Positions 25,136 through 32,880 of a stretch of 42,467 bases of DNA are shown here, piece by piece. A model generated the notes under the pieces. The model was not told the DNA's origin and ran no database searches. It saw only the letters and a program-made list of their open reading frames with translations. This DNA comes from Candidatus Binatia bacterium (GTDB lineage Bacteria; Vulcanimicrobiota; Vulcanimicrobiia; Vulcanimicrobiales; Vulcanimicrobiaceae): contig DATKMJ010000016.1 of NCBI GenBank assembly GCA_035541935.1, forward strand, positions 1 through 42,467, given 5' to 3'. How positions within the stretch are numbered: the first letter of the stretch is position 1; every line of letters starts with the position of its first letter. A program made the position numbers and the translations under genes.

Positions 25136-25194
25136 GCCGGCCAGCGCGCCTCCGAAGAGGCACGCGAACGCGGTGAGCCCGGCGGCGAGCGAGG

Positions 25195-26115
25195 TCAGCT
25201 TGCGGGTTTCTCTGAGGTGATCGTCAGGGTCTTCTGGTCGACGCTATAGTTGCCGGCCGAGACGAGGTTGTTCGGGTGCGCGCAAATTACGCTGTTGTTC
25301 GGTCCGTAGATCACGACGAGATTCGGCGGACCGCACGGCGTCTGCGTCAGTTGATAGCTCGTAAGCAGCTTCGCTCCGGGACTCTCGGGCTGCGCCTGAT
25401 ACGATGTGTACGTCACGTTGTTCGCGGCGACGATCGAGCCGTAGACCGCGGCCGAGGTAGCACCGATCGCGAAGGCGCCCCAGAAGCCGCCGCCCCAGTA
25501 ATAGGGCGCGGGATACCACGCGTAGCCGCCGTTCCAACCCCAGACGGGATAGCCGCCATAGACGGGATTGCTGACCGTCGCGCCGTGATAGACGTAGCCG
25601 TTGTTCGCGTAGGTGTTCGTGTGGTAGGTTTGGCCCCACTGGTTCGTCGCCGTCCCCGAGCCGCTGTAGGTATGGTTGTAGTAGTTGCCGCTGCCGGAGT
25701 CGCTGTAGGAGCCGTAGGGATTGCTGCCGCTGCCGTTGTGGTTGTAGTTGCCGGTGTTGTAGTTACCGCTCGTGCTGCTGTTGTGGCTTCCGTACGGACT
25801 CGAACCGCTGCTGCTGTGGTAGAAATTGCCGTTGTTCGAGGCGCCGCCGCTGCTCGTGCGGCTGTAGTCGCCGTTCGTCGCGGTCGTCGTGCGGTTGTAG
25901 CCGCTGCCGGTGTTGTTGACGGTGGTCGTGCGGTTCGTTCCGTATGGCCCCGTGCTCGAATGCGACTGGGTTGGCGGATGCGAGGCCCCGCCTTCGCCAT
26001 GAAAATCGAAGCCGCCCGACGGACGCGAGAAGCCGCCGCCGAAGCGGCCGGCGCTCGCGGCAAGCGGGAAGAGGGCGAGAATCAATGCGATGGCGGCGGT
26101 GCGTCTTGCGATCAT
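25195..26115 (-). CDS. Secreted Gly/Ser/Asn/Tyr-rich low-complexity protein
   Basis: The 306-residue product has a clear Sec signal (MIARRTAAIALILALFPLAASA, cleavage near residue 22). A long low-complexity region (about 30-170) follows, dominated by Gly, Ser, Asn, Thr and Tyr with repeated NPYGS, SGNY and NRTTT elements. Next comes an aromatic hydrophobic stretch (YGGYPVWGWNGGYAWYPAPYYWGGGFWG, in parts) and a C-terminal folded part with two Cys. It looks like an extracellular or envelope structural/adhesive protein; function unknown. It overlaps the upstream gene by ATGA and the downstream DUF4239 region by its stop codon, so it sits inside one operon. Confidence 0.82.
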   Translation of the reverse strand: MIARRTAAIALILALFPLAASAGRFGGGFSRPSGGFDFHGEGGASHPPTQSHSSTGPYGTNRTTTVNNTGSGYNRTTTATNGDYSRTSSGGASNNGNFYHSSSGSSPYGSHNSSTSGNYNTGNYNHNGSGSNPYGSYSDSGSGNYYNHTYSGSGTATNQWGQTYHTNTYANNGYVYHGATVSNPVYGGYPVWGWNGGYAWYPAPYYWGGGFWGAFAIGATSAAVYGSIVAANNVTYTSYQAQPESPGAKLLTSYQLTQTPCGPPNLVVIYGPNNSVICAHPNNLVSAGNYSVDQKTLTITSEKPAS

Positions 26116-26561
26116 TTGCGTACCTCGTCAACGGTGCCGGTCAAGGTGACGAACGTCCCGCGCTTCGTCTGCACTGCGAGGCTGACGCCGCGCGGCGGCA
26201 GCTGCGTCGAGGAGTGGCGTAGCGGCTGGGCCGTGTCGGTGGGGTTGAGCCAGACGGTTCCGGACTTCAAGGCGATGTGGAGCTTCTCACCGTTCTGAAA
26301 GAGCGTCGCGTCGTAGGGGAGGCACTCGACGAGCTCCCCGACCTTCGTGCACGCCGCCTTCCCGAAGAGGACGGTTCCTTTTCCGTCGGCCGACGTGACC
26401 GCCAGGCTCGCGTCGAGCACGACGATCCGGACGCCGGAGTAGGTCTTCTGCGTTCCGTCGGGTTGTTGGATCAGGGCGGTGCCGGTAGCCCGCGCCGCGC
26501 ACGGTGCGATAAAAGAAGCAGCCAGGGCCGCGCCCGCAAGGGCTCGATAATTCATTCGCAT
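26112..26561 (-). CDS. Small secreted protein of unknown function
   Basis: From ATG 26561 (alternative 26555) the 149-residue product carries a signal peptide (NYRALAGAALAASFIAPCAARA, site near residue 25). The mature part is about 120 residues with beta-rich stretches (KTYSGVRIVVLDASLAVTS; KLHIALKSGTVWLN; GVSLAVQTKRGTFVTLTGTV) and two Cys (KAACTKVGELVECLP) that could form a disulfide. No family recognised. It starts 64 nt from the divergent maturase gene and is the first gene of the run ending at the decarboxylase or beyond. Confidence 0.75.
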   Translation of the reverse strand: MRMNYRALAGAALAASFIAPCAARATGTALIQQPDGTQKTYSGVRIVVLDASLAVTSADGKGTVLFGKAACTKVGELVECLPYDATLFQNGEKLHIALKSGTVWLNPTDTAQPLRHSSTQLPPRGVSLAVQTKRGTFVTLTGTVDEVRK

Positions 26562-26625
26562 CACGGTCGAATGGTATCCCGAAAGCGCGAGCGGGCGCAA
26601 GACGCCGGAGGTTGAAGATGGCGCC

Positions 26626-27885
26626 GTGACGACGCCCATACGAGTCGAGACCAGGCCGAGCCGCGTGCCCGGCTTTCATCTGCTGGCAAAGCCGACCGGC
26701 GCGACGTGCAATCTCGACTGCTCGTACTGCTTCTTCCTCTCGAAGGAGATGCTCTATCCGGGCGGCCGCTTTCGGATGGCCGACGAGCTGCTCGAGAACT
26801 ACGTCAAGCAACTCGTCCAGTCGCACGCCACCCCCGACGTCTACGTCGCCTGGCAGGGTGGCGAGCCGACGCTCATGGGCCTACCTTTCTTCGAGCGCTC
26901 CATCGAATACGCACGCAAGCACGGCCGCCCGGGCCAGACGATCCATTACACGATCCAGACGAACGGGACGACGATAGACGAGTCCTGGGCCGCGTTCTTC
27001 AAGAAGCACGGCTTCCTCGTTGGGATCAGCATCGATGGACCGCGGGCCATGCACGACGCCTATCGCGTCGACAAAGGCGGGCAGCCAACCTTCGACAAGG
27101 TGATGCGCGGGCTTGGCCATCTGAGAAAGCGCAAGGTCGAGTACAATGTCCTCACGACGCTGCATCGCGCGAACGCGGACCATCCGCTCGAGGTTTACCG
27201 GTTCCTGCGCGACGAGTGCGGGGCGCGCTACATGCAGTTCATCCCGATCATCGAGCGTTTCGCCGACGAGGCGACAGAATGGCGCAGCTGGCGAGATCGT
27301 CCGTTCTACACGCAGACTGGGGCCAACGTCACCGCGCGCTCGGTCACGGCGAAACAGTATGGCAAGTTCCACTCGGGGGTCTTCGACGAGTGGGTGCGGA
27401 CCGACGTCGGCCGCGTCTTCGTCCAGCTCTTCGACACGACGCTCGAGAATTGGTACTCCGGGCAGACCTCGCTCTGCATCCATCGCGCGACGTGCGGAAC
27501 CTCGCTCGCCATGGAGCACAACGGAGACGTTTATTCGTGCGATCACTTCGTCGAGCCGCGATTCAAGCTCGGCAACATCGCAGAGAAACCGCTCGTGGAT
27601 CTCGTCAACTCGGCGCAGCAGCGCTGGTTCGGCGAGTACAAGAACGCGTCGCTCCCAAAGTACTGCCGTGAGTGCGACGTGCGATTCGCCTGCCACGGCG
27701 GCTGCCCGAAGGATCGTTTTATCTCCGCGCCCGACGGCGAGCCTGGGCTAAACTACCTGTGCGAGGGCTACAAGCTCTTTTTTCACCACGTCGCGCCGGC
27801 GATGGGCGTCATGGTGCAGCTGCTTCACGAAAACCGCGCACCATCGGAGATCGCAGCGATGTACCGACGGGGCCTACTCTCGTAA
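26626..27885 (+). CDS. Anaerobic sulfatase-maturating enzyme (radical SAM/SPASM)
   Basis: It oxidises the active-site Cys or Ser of sulfatases to formylglycine. The 419-residue protein has the radical-SAM triad in CNLDCSYCFF (C28, C32, C35), YVAWQGGEPTLMGL, IQTNGT and ISIDGP, the family ERFADEATEWR segment, and the SPASM cysteines (SLCIHRATCG, YSCDHFVEP, KYCRECDVRFACHGGCPKDRF, YLCEGY) for two auxiliary clusters. GTG 26626 is used as start. A Cys-type arylsulfatase gene (28594-31104) lies on the opposite strand 0.7 kb beyond its end, a plausible substrate. Confidence 0.93.
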   Translation: MTTPIRVETRPSRVPGFHLLAKPTGATCNLDCSYCFFLSKEMLYPGGRFRMADELLENYVKQLVQSHATPDVYVAWQGGEPTLMGLPFFERSIEYARKHGRPGQTIHYTIQTNGTTIDESWAAFFKKHGFLVGISIDGPRAMHDAYRVDKGGQPTFDKVMRGLGHLRKRKVEYNVLTTLHRANADHPLEVYRFLRDECGARYMQFIPIIERFADEATEWRSWRDRPFYTQTGANVTARSVTAKQYGKFHSGVFDEWVRTDVGRVFVQLFDTTLENWYSGQTSLCIHRATCGTSLAMEHNGDVYSCDHFVEPRFKLGNIAEKPLVDLVNSAQQRWFGEYKNASLPKYCRECDVRFACHGGCPKDRFISAPDGEPGLNYLCEGYKLFFHHVAPAMGVMVQLLHENRAPSEIAAMYRRGLLS

Positions 27886-27892
27886 CGTAGGC

Positions 27893-27908
27893 CGGCTCGA
27901 AAAAGCCG
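27893..27908. terminator. Weak hairpin between maturase and DUF4337-like gene
   Basis: CGGCT (27893-27897), loop CGAAAA, AGCCG (27904-27908) lies in the 23-base gap between convergent genes. The stem is only five pairs and there is no strong T-tract outside the loop. It could act as a modest bidirectional terminator. Confidence 0.3.
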
Positions 27909-28589
27909 CTATATTCGCGGAAGCGTCAGCACGAAGTAGAGACTGGCGACCAAAAAGAGCGCCGCGATTACGATGACGACGGCGCGCGGGCCCGCAAACT
28001 CGAAGCGCTGGCTCAGCGCGGTGAGAAAGAGCACGGTTGCCAAGAAAACCGTCACGCGAACGTAATCGTCGCCGTGTTCGCGGGCCACGACGCCGGTGTC
28101 GAAGTGCGCCGCCGACGCCTCGGCGAGACGGTGCGACTCGGCCTCCGCCGCGCTGGAATACTGCGGCAGGAACGCGGGGCCCGGCGGCGCGGCCTTGTTA
28201 TGGAGCGGATCCATGCGCATCCAGGCCTTGAACGCCTTCGCGTACTCGGGCCTGAAGCGCCGTTCGTAGAAGGCGGCGAGGTCGCCGTGTCCGGCAACCT
28301 TCGCCGCCACCCAGCCATTGAACGTCACGCTGTCGTAGAGTTGCTCTTGACCGGCGCGCGAGCTCTTATCTTGCGCCGCGACGGCGTAGCGTTCGTCGAG
28401 CGCGTACTCCTTCGCGGAGAGAGCCTCCCATCGCGATGCCTGATACCCGCTCCAGGCGGTCGCGACCGCGACGGTCGCCAGCACGATTGCCTCGGCGAAG
28501 CCGAGCCAGGTTCCGCGGCGCTTGTGCGCCGCCTCGTGGTCGTGCGAAAGCTCGTGCGCCAGCTCGACGTTCGATTTGGTCTCCGGCAT
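27909..28589 (-). CDS. DUF4337-like membrane protein
   Basis: The 226-residue protein has a soluble His/Glu-rich start, one helix (about 28-50, FAEAIVLATVAVATAWSGYQA), a helical middle region (about 52-165) with KSSRAGQEQLYDSVTFNGW, and two C-terminal helices (about 178-197 and 203-222). This layout matches DUF4337-type proteins of unknown function. It follows the arylsulfatase stop by four bases and is surely in the same transcript. An anchoring or accessory role for the sulfatase is only inferred from that linkage. Confidence 0.78.
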   Translation of the reverse strand: MPETKSNVELAHELSHDHEAAHKRRGTWLGFAEAIVLATVAVATAWSGYQASRWEALSAKEYALDERYAVAAQDKSSRAGQEQLYDSVTFNGWVAAKVAGHGDLAAFYERRFRPEYAKAFKAWMRMDPLHNKAAPPGPAFLPQYSSAAEAESHRLAEASAAHFDTGVVAREHGDDYVRVTVFLATVLFLTALSQRFEFAGPRAVVIVIAALFLVASLYFVLTLPRI

Positions 28590-28593
28590 TATT

Positions 28594-31104
28594 TCATTGA
28601 ATGCCCGCCCACGCCGCGTAGAGACCGGCCATATACATCGGCACCTGGCTGCGTGAGATCTTCATCGGACCCGTGTTGAACGTCACGGATTCGATGGTGC
28701 CGGTGAACGCATTGGGAACCGTGTAGCTCGGATCGACCTCGGTCGAGTTGTCGCTTCCGATGTCGAGGCCTTCGAACCACGGCAGCGTGAACGGAACCGT
28801 ATGGTCGATCCTTTGGCTCGCGACAGCCTTGCCGTCCACGAGCAGCGTCCCGCTTCCGCCCTTGCCGAAGCCGCCGCCGTCGTACTCGAACTTAAAGGCG
28901 ATCGTGTGACGGCCCGGGCCGATCGCATCCGTGCCCGACCAGCGATACGGCTTCGGCAGAATGTCGATGAGGTTGTACGTGAAGTTTGGCTTGCCGTCGC
29001 GCAGCCAGAGCGAGTACCCCCCAAACCTACCGCCGTCGGCGACGATCACGCCGTTGGCGCCGTTCGATGGTATCGAGACGCTGCCCGCGATCGTGAAGTC
29101 GCGATTGAGGATGTTCGGGGTATCGGCTTGATTGAGCGCGGTAATCCCCGGGTGATACGTGACGGTCGTGCGATCTCCGATCAGGCTCGGCCGCGGATCG
29201 AAGAAATTCGGCAGATTGTTGATCGGGAAGACGTTGTTCTTCTCGCCCTCGCTGACGAAGAGTGCCTGCAGTTCCTTGAGTTTGTCGGGATACTGCGACT
29301 GCACGTCGGCGTACTCGGTCCAGTCGTCATCGGCCGTGACGTGGTAGAGGTGCCAGGTCATCGTCTCCCAGCGATCGGGCGTGAACTTGTTCGAGAGCAC
29401 GAGCCACGGCAGATTCGTTGGGTCGGTCGTCGCGATCCAGCCGTCTTGGTAGATCGCCGGCGCGCCGAACATCTCGAAGTACTGCACGTGGTGATTTGAA
29501 GGCGCGTTCGCATTCGCCTTATCGAACGTGTAGACCATGCTGACGCCTTCGATCGGCTTCTGCTTGACGCCGTCCACCTCCGAGGGTTGCTTGATGCCGC
29601 ACGCCTCGAGGATCGTCGGCTCGATGTCGATGACGTGGTGGAACTGCGTGCGCAGGCCGCCCGGATCGCCGATGTGGCCCGGCCACGAGACGATCAGGCC
29701 GTTGCGCGTGCCGCCGAAGTACGACGCGACTTGCTTCGTCCACTTAAAAGGAGTATCGAGCGCCCACGCCCAGGCCACCGGATAATGCACGTCGGTGTAC
29801 TCGTCGCCCCAGTGCGAGCCGAAACGCGGCCAGAACCGCTTGACCTTGGGGAAGACGCCGTTGAATGCCCAAACCTCGCTCGGCGTACCTTCGAAGCCGC
29901 CCTCGGCGCTCGCCCCGTTGTCGCCGTGGATGTAGAAGATCAGCGTGTTGTTATAGCGTCCGGTATCCTTAAACGACTGAATGACGCGCCCGACCTCGTA
30001 ATCGGTCTCCGCAAGGTACGCCGCGTAGACCTCCATCATGTGCGCGTATTCGCGCTTCTCGGAAGCCGAGAGCGTATTCCAGTGCGGAAGGCGCGTCTCG
30101 CCGTAAATTCCACCGGCGTTCTCGTCCGGCCATGGCGTCAGCTTGGCCCCCTTCGGGATGATGCCTTGCTGCTGCTGACGCTTGAACGCGTACTGGCGAT
30201 ACGCATCCCAGCCCATGTCGAATTTGCCCTTCATCTTGGCAATCCAGGCCGGTGTCGGCTGGTGCGGAGCGTGCGTCGCGCCGGGCGCGTAGTAGAGAAA
30301 GAGCGGCTGCGTCGGACGCAGGTCGGTCATGCGGTGTACCCAGGAGACCGCCTGATCCGCCATCGCGACGTTGAGATTATAGCCCGGATGCCCGACGTCG
30401 GGAAAGATCTGATTCGTGTTCTCAAAGATCGTCGGGTGCCATTGGTCCATATCCCCGCCGAGGAACCCGTAGAAGTAATCGAAGCCCTGTCCGGTCGGCC
30501 ACTGGTCCTTCGGCCCAGCGTCGGTCGCCCAATAGAGCGGGACGTTGTGATCCTTACCGAACCATGCGGTCGCGTAACCGTTCGCTTGGAGGATCCGGGC
30601 GACGGTCGCGTTCTCTTTGCCGATCTGCGCGTTGTAGCCGGGGAAGCCCGTCGACAACTCGGCAATCATCTCGTAGCCAACGGCGCCGTGGTTGCGCCCG
30701 GTGATCAGGGCTGCGCGCGTCGGCGAGCAGAGCGAGGTCGTGTGGAAGTTCGTATAGCGAAGGCCCTCGCGCGCGAGCTGATCCGATACGGGCGTCGGAA
30801 TGAGGCCGCCGAAGCTGCTGTTCGCGGCGAAACCCTCGTCGTCGATCAAGACGAGCAGCACGTTCGGCGATCCCGGCTTCGGCGCGATCGCCGGCGGCCA
30901 CCATGCCGTGGATTTGGCGACGTCCCTCTCGATCGTGCCGCCGAAGGTCGGCGCCGGTGCCGGAATGACGTCGCTGTCCGCGATCGACTGCGTCTCGACG
31001 AGCGACGACATGATCGTTTTGAAGTCGAGCCCCTGGCTCAGCGCGACGGTCGCACCCCCCGCCACCGCGAGGCCCGTGAGACCGACTGCAACACCGCGTT
31101 TCAC
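28594..31104 (-). CDS. Cys-type arylsulfatase with C-terminal beta-sandwich domain
   Basis: It hydrolyses sulfate esters outside the cytoplasm. The 836-residue protein starts with a signal-like helix (MKRGVAVGLTGLAVAGGATVALS). The alkaline-phosphatase-fold core has metal ligands in VLLVLIDDEGF (D88, D89), the formylglycine motif CSPTRAALITGRN with Cys126 to be converted, WFGKDHNVP, and FYIHGDNGASAEGG. Residues about 670-820 form a LamG/concanavalin-like domain (FTIAGSVSIPSNGANGVIV, HTIAFKFEYDGGG), as in long bacterial arylsulfatases. GTG 31104 is preceded by GGGGAGGG. It lies 30 nt after a small secreted-protein gene and four before the DUF4337-like gene. Substrate unknown. Confidence 0.94.
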   Translation of the reverse strand: MKRGVAVGLTGLAVAGGATVALSQGLDFKTIMSSLVETQSIADSDVIPAPAPTFGGTIERDVAKSTAWWPPAIAPKPGSPNVLLVLIDDEGFAANSSFGGLIPTPVSDQLAREGLRYTNFHTTSLCSPTRAALITGRNHGAVGYEMIAELSTGFPGYNAQIGKENATVARILQANGYATAWFGKDHNVPLYWATDAGPKDQWPTGQGFDYFYGFLGGDMDQWHPTIFENTNQIFPDVGHPGYNLNVAMADQAVSWVHRMTDLRPTQPLFLYYAPGATHAPHQPTPAWIAKMKGKFDMGWDAYRQYAFKRQQQQGIIPKGAKLTPWPDENAGGIYGETRLPHWNTLSASEKREYAHMMEVYAAYLAETDYEVGRVIQSFKDTGRYNNTLIFYIHGDNGASAEGGFEGTPSEVWAFNGVFPKVKRFWPRFGSHWGDEYTDVHYPVAWAWALDTPFKWTKQVASYFGGTRNGLIVSWPGHIGDPGGLRTQFHHVIDIEPTILEACGIKQPSEVDGVKQKPIEGVSMVYTFDKANANAPSNHHVQYFEMFGAPAIYQDGWIATTDPTNLPWLVLSNKFTPDRWETMTWHLYHVTADDDWTEYADVQSQYPDKLKELQALFVSEGEKNNVFPINNLPNFFDPRPSLIGDRTTVTYHPGITALNQADTPNILNRDFTIAGSVSIPSNGANGVIVADGGRFGGYSLWLRDGKPNFTYNLIDILPKPYRWSGTDAIGPGRHTIAFKFEYDGGGFGKGGSGTLLVDGKAVASQRIDHTVPFTLPWFEGLDIGSDNSTEVDPSYTVPNAFTGTIESVTFNTGPMKISRSQVPMYMAGLYAAWAGIQ

Positions 31105-31134
31105 TTCGTGACCCTCCCCTATCTCTCGTTGTAG

Positions 31135-31536
31135 TTAGAACGCCGTTGGAACGAGCATGCGCGCGACGAGCGTGCCGTTGGGCTTGCGTCCGCCGTAGCC
31201 CCACTGGCCGTTGAACGACGTGCCCTTCGCGTTGAAGTTCAGCGTGAACCAGCCGACGTTGCCCTTCGGCGCGCGCCACTTGCCCGAGAGCGTCAGCCCG
31301 GAGAACGTGCCGCTCATCTGGAGGACGCCCGCATTATGCGGTGTCTCCGCGCTTCCGATGACCGTCGTACCGACCTGCGAGAGGTGGAGCGTGCCGGCCA
31401 GCAGCTGATCTCCGGTGATTTGGACGACCCAATCGCCGGTGACGTTGTGCGGCGCGGCCGCCTGCGCCGCGCTCGGAGACGGTGTCGCGGCGAGGGCGAA
31501 ACTCGCGAGCAGCGCGGCAAACAGGGCACGTTTCAT
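31135..31536 (-). CDS. Small secreted beta-rich protein
   Basis: The 133-residue product has a Sec signal (MKRALFAALLASFALAATPSPSAAQA, cut near residue 26) and a mature part of about 105 residues: NVTGDWVVQITGDQLLAGTLHLSQVG, then SGTFSGLTLSGKW and FNGQWGYGGRKPNGTLVARM. The G-x-W-x-V start and alternating strands recall lipocalin-like periplasmic domains. AAGGAGAA lies upstream of the ATG. It is the first gene of the sulfatase transcript; it may bind a ligand or the sulfatase, but this is inference. Confidence 0.75.
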   Translation of the reverse strand: MKRALFAALLASFALAATPSPSAAQAAAPHNVTGDWVVQITGDQLLAGTLHLSQVGTTVIGSAETPHNAGVLQMSGTFSGLTLSGKWRAPKGNVGWFTLNFNAKGTSFNGQWGYGGRKPNGTLVARMLVPTAF

Positions 31537-31653
31537 CTAAAACTTCTCCTTTTTTGTGACGAACGATTTTGCTTTTCGCGCCCATTTTTTCCAAACCTCG
31601 ACGCTCTCCTCGCAGGAGGACGCACGACGCGGGCCAAGGCTGTTCTCAATTCG

Positions 31654-32295
31654 ATGAGCAATGCGACGGCCTCGCGGTGGGGTGCGGGAGCGATCGTTCT
31701 CGCGCTCGTCGCGATCAACTGGTTCCTTCCCGACCGCTACCGCCTCTTGCCGCCATTCCTCCCGGGGATCGCGGCCGGGCTCGTGATCGCAGCGATGGTC
31801 CTCTCGGCAACGATGGTACGGACACGGCGCTGGCACGGCATCGAGCGCATGACGATGTCGGTCGGCGTCGGGATCGCGCTGGTCTTCAACGCCGCGAATC
31901 TCATCAGCGTGGTCGATAACCTCGTCACGAACCCGAGCTCGATGAAGCCCGTGCCGCTCTTCTATACGTCGGTTTCGATCTGGACGGGGAACATGCTGAT
32001 CTTCACGCTGATCTACTGGCTCCTGGATCGAGGCGGACCCGATGCCCGCGCCGGCAAGGACACCTACCCCGACTTCGATTTCCCGGCGATGGACGACTCA
32101 GAGAAGGTGCGGCCGGGCTGGCAGCCCGGCATCGTCGATTACCTCTTCTTGGGGTTCACGACGTCCACCGCGTTCAGCCCGACCGAGGCGATGCCGCTCA
32201 CCCCGAGAGCAAAACTGCTCGTCATCGTTCAGAGCAGCATCTCGCTGATCACGATCGCCGTCGTCGCCGCGCGCACCGTCAACATTCTGCAGTAG
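31654..32295 (+). CDS. Membrane protein with channel-like C-terminus (DUF1345-like)
   Basis: From ATG 31654 the 213-residue protein has helices at about 9-25, 33-56, 66-90, 103-125 and 180-205. The segment VDYLFLGFTTSTAFSPTEAMPLTPRAK before the last helix resembles the pore-loop region of DUF1345 and related two-helix channel proteins. No selectivity TVGYG motif is present. The longer upstream frame overlaps the divergent secreted-protein gene and is not used. Its last 17 bases overlap the tail of the convergent metal-binding-like gene. Confidence 0.72.
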   Translation: MSNATASRWGAGAIVLALVAINWFLPDRYRLLPPFLPGIAAGLVIAAMVLSATMVRTRRWHGIERMTMSVGVGIALVFNAANLISVVDNLVTNPSSMKPVPLFYTSVSIWTGNMLIFTLIYWLLDRGGPDARAGKDTYPDFDFPAMDDSEKVRPGWQPGIVDYLFLGFTTSTAFSPTEAMPLTPRAKLLVIVQSSISLITIAVVAARTVNILQ

Positions 32296-32878
32296 CGGGA
32301 CGATAGCCGGCTGCGAATACCGCGACGATCGAGCGCGGCGTCAGCACCTCGACCTCACCGCGCGCCGGGCGCGGCCGGCGGCGCGCGTAGCGCGACTCCG
32401 ACCACGCAAGCAATTCGTCGTCGCGCACCAGCCACGCCACTCCATCGAGGACGACGTACGCGCCGTCGGGCAGGTTCGCGAGATCCGCGCGATACGTGCG
32501 CTTGCGCTTGCCGTCGAGGCGTTCCGCGTGCAGCCGAGCGTCCATCGCGTCGGCGCCGGCCGGTTCGCCGGCGCAGGACCGCCAGAGCGATTGGAAACGC
32601 TTGTAATCGGCGTTGCGGCACTCGGCGCACGGACGGTGGCCGGCGCTGAACGCCGCCGCCTCGTCGAGAAAGAATAACTCGGTGTAGCGCCCGGGCTGCA
32701 TGACGACGCGCCGGCGGCCGCGGAATTCGAGAACGCACGCGATCCAACGGCGGACCGTCCACTGGCGCACGACGACGCGGCGATCGTCGTGCAGGATGCC
32801 GCGGTTGCCCATCATGCCGCCGCGCCCGGGGAGCGCGACGACCTCGCCGAACGGCGTGACGCGGTTCTGCAGCGGCAC
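32279..32878 (-). CDS. Small conserved protein, possible metal-binding
   Basis: The 199-residue protein matches, from memory, a widespread uncharacterised family beginning MPLQNRVTPFGEVVA and containing GRGGMMGNRGILHDD, RRRVVMQPGRYTELFFLDEAAAFSAGHRPC in pieces, and CAECRNADYKRFQSLW. The GHRPCAEC motif resembles the Cys-based metal site of the Ada N-terminal domain, suggesting Zn or another metal. No catalytic role is known. GTG 32878 lies two bases after the STAND regulator stop, so it is co-transcribed with it and with the HNH gene. Confidence 0.78.
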   Translation of the reverse strand: MPLQNRVTPFGEVVALPGRGGMMGNRGILHDDRRVVVRQWTVRRWIACVLEFRGRRRVVMQPGRYTELFFLDEAAAFSAGHRPCAECRNADYKRFQSLWRSCAGEPAGADAMDARLHAERLDGKRKRTYRADLANLPDGAYVVLDGVAWLVRDDELLAWSESRYARRRPRPARGEVEVLTPRSIVAVFAAGYRPATAEC

Positions 32879-32880
32879 GT

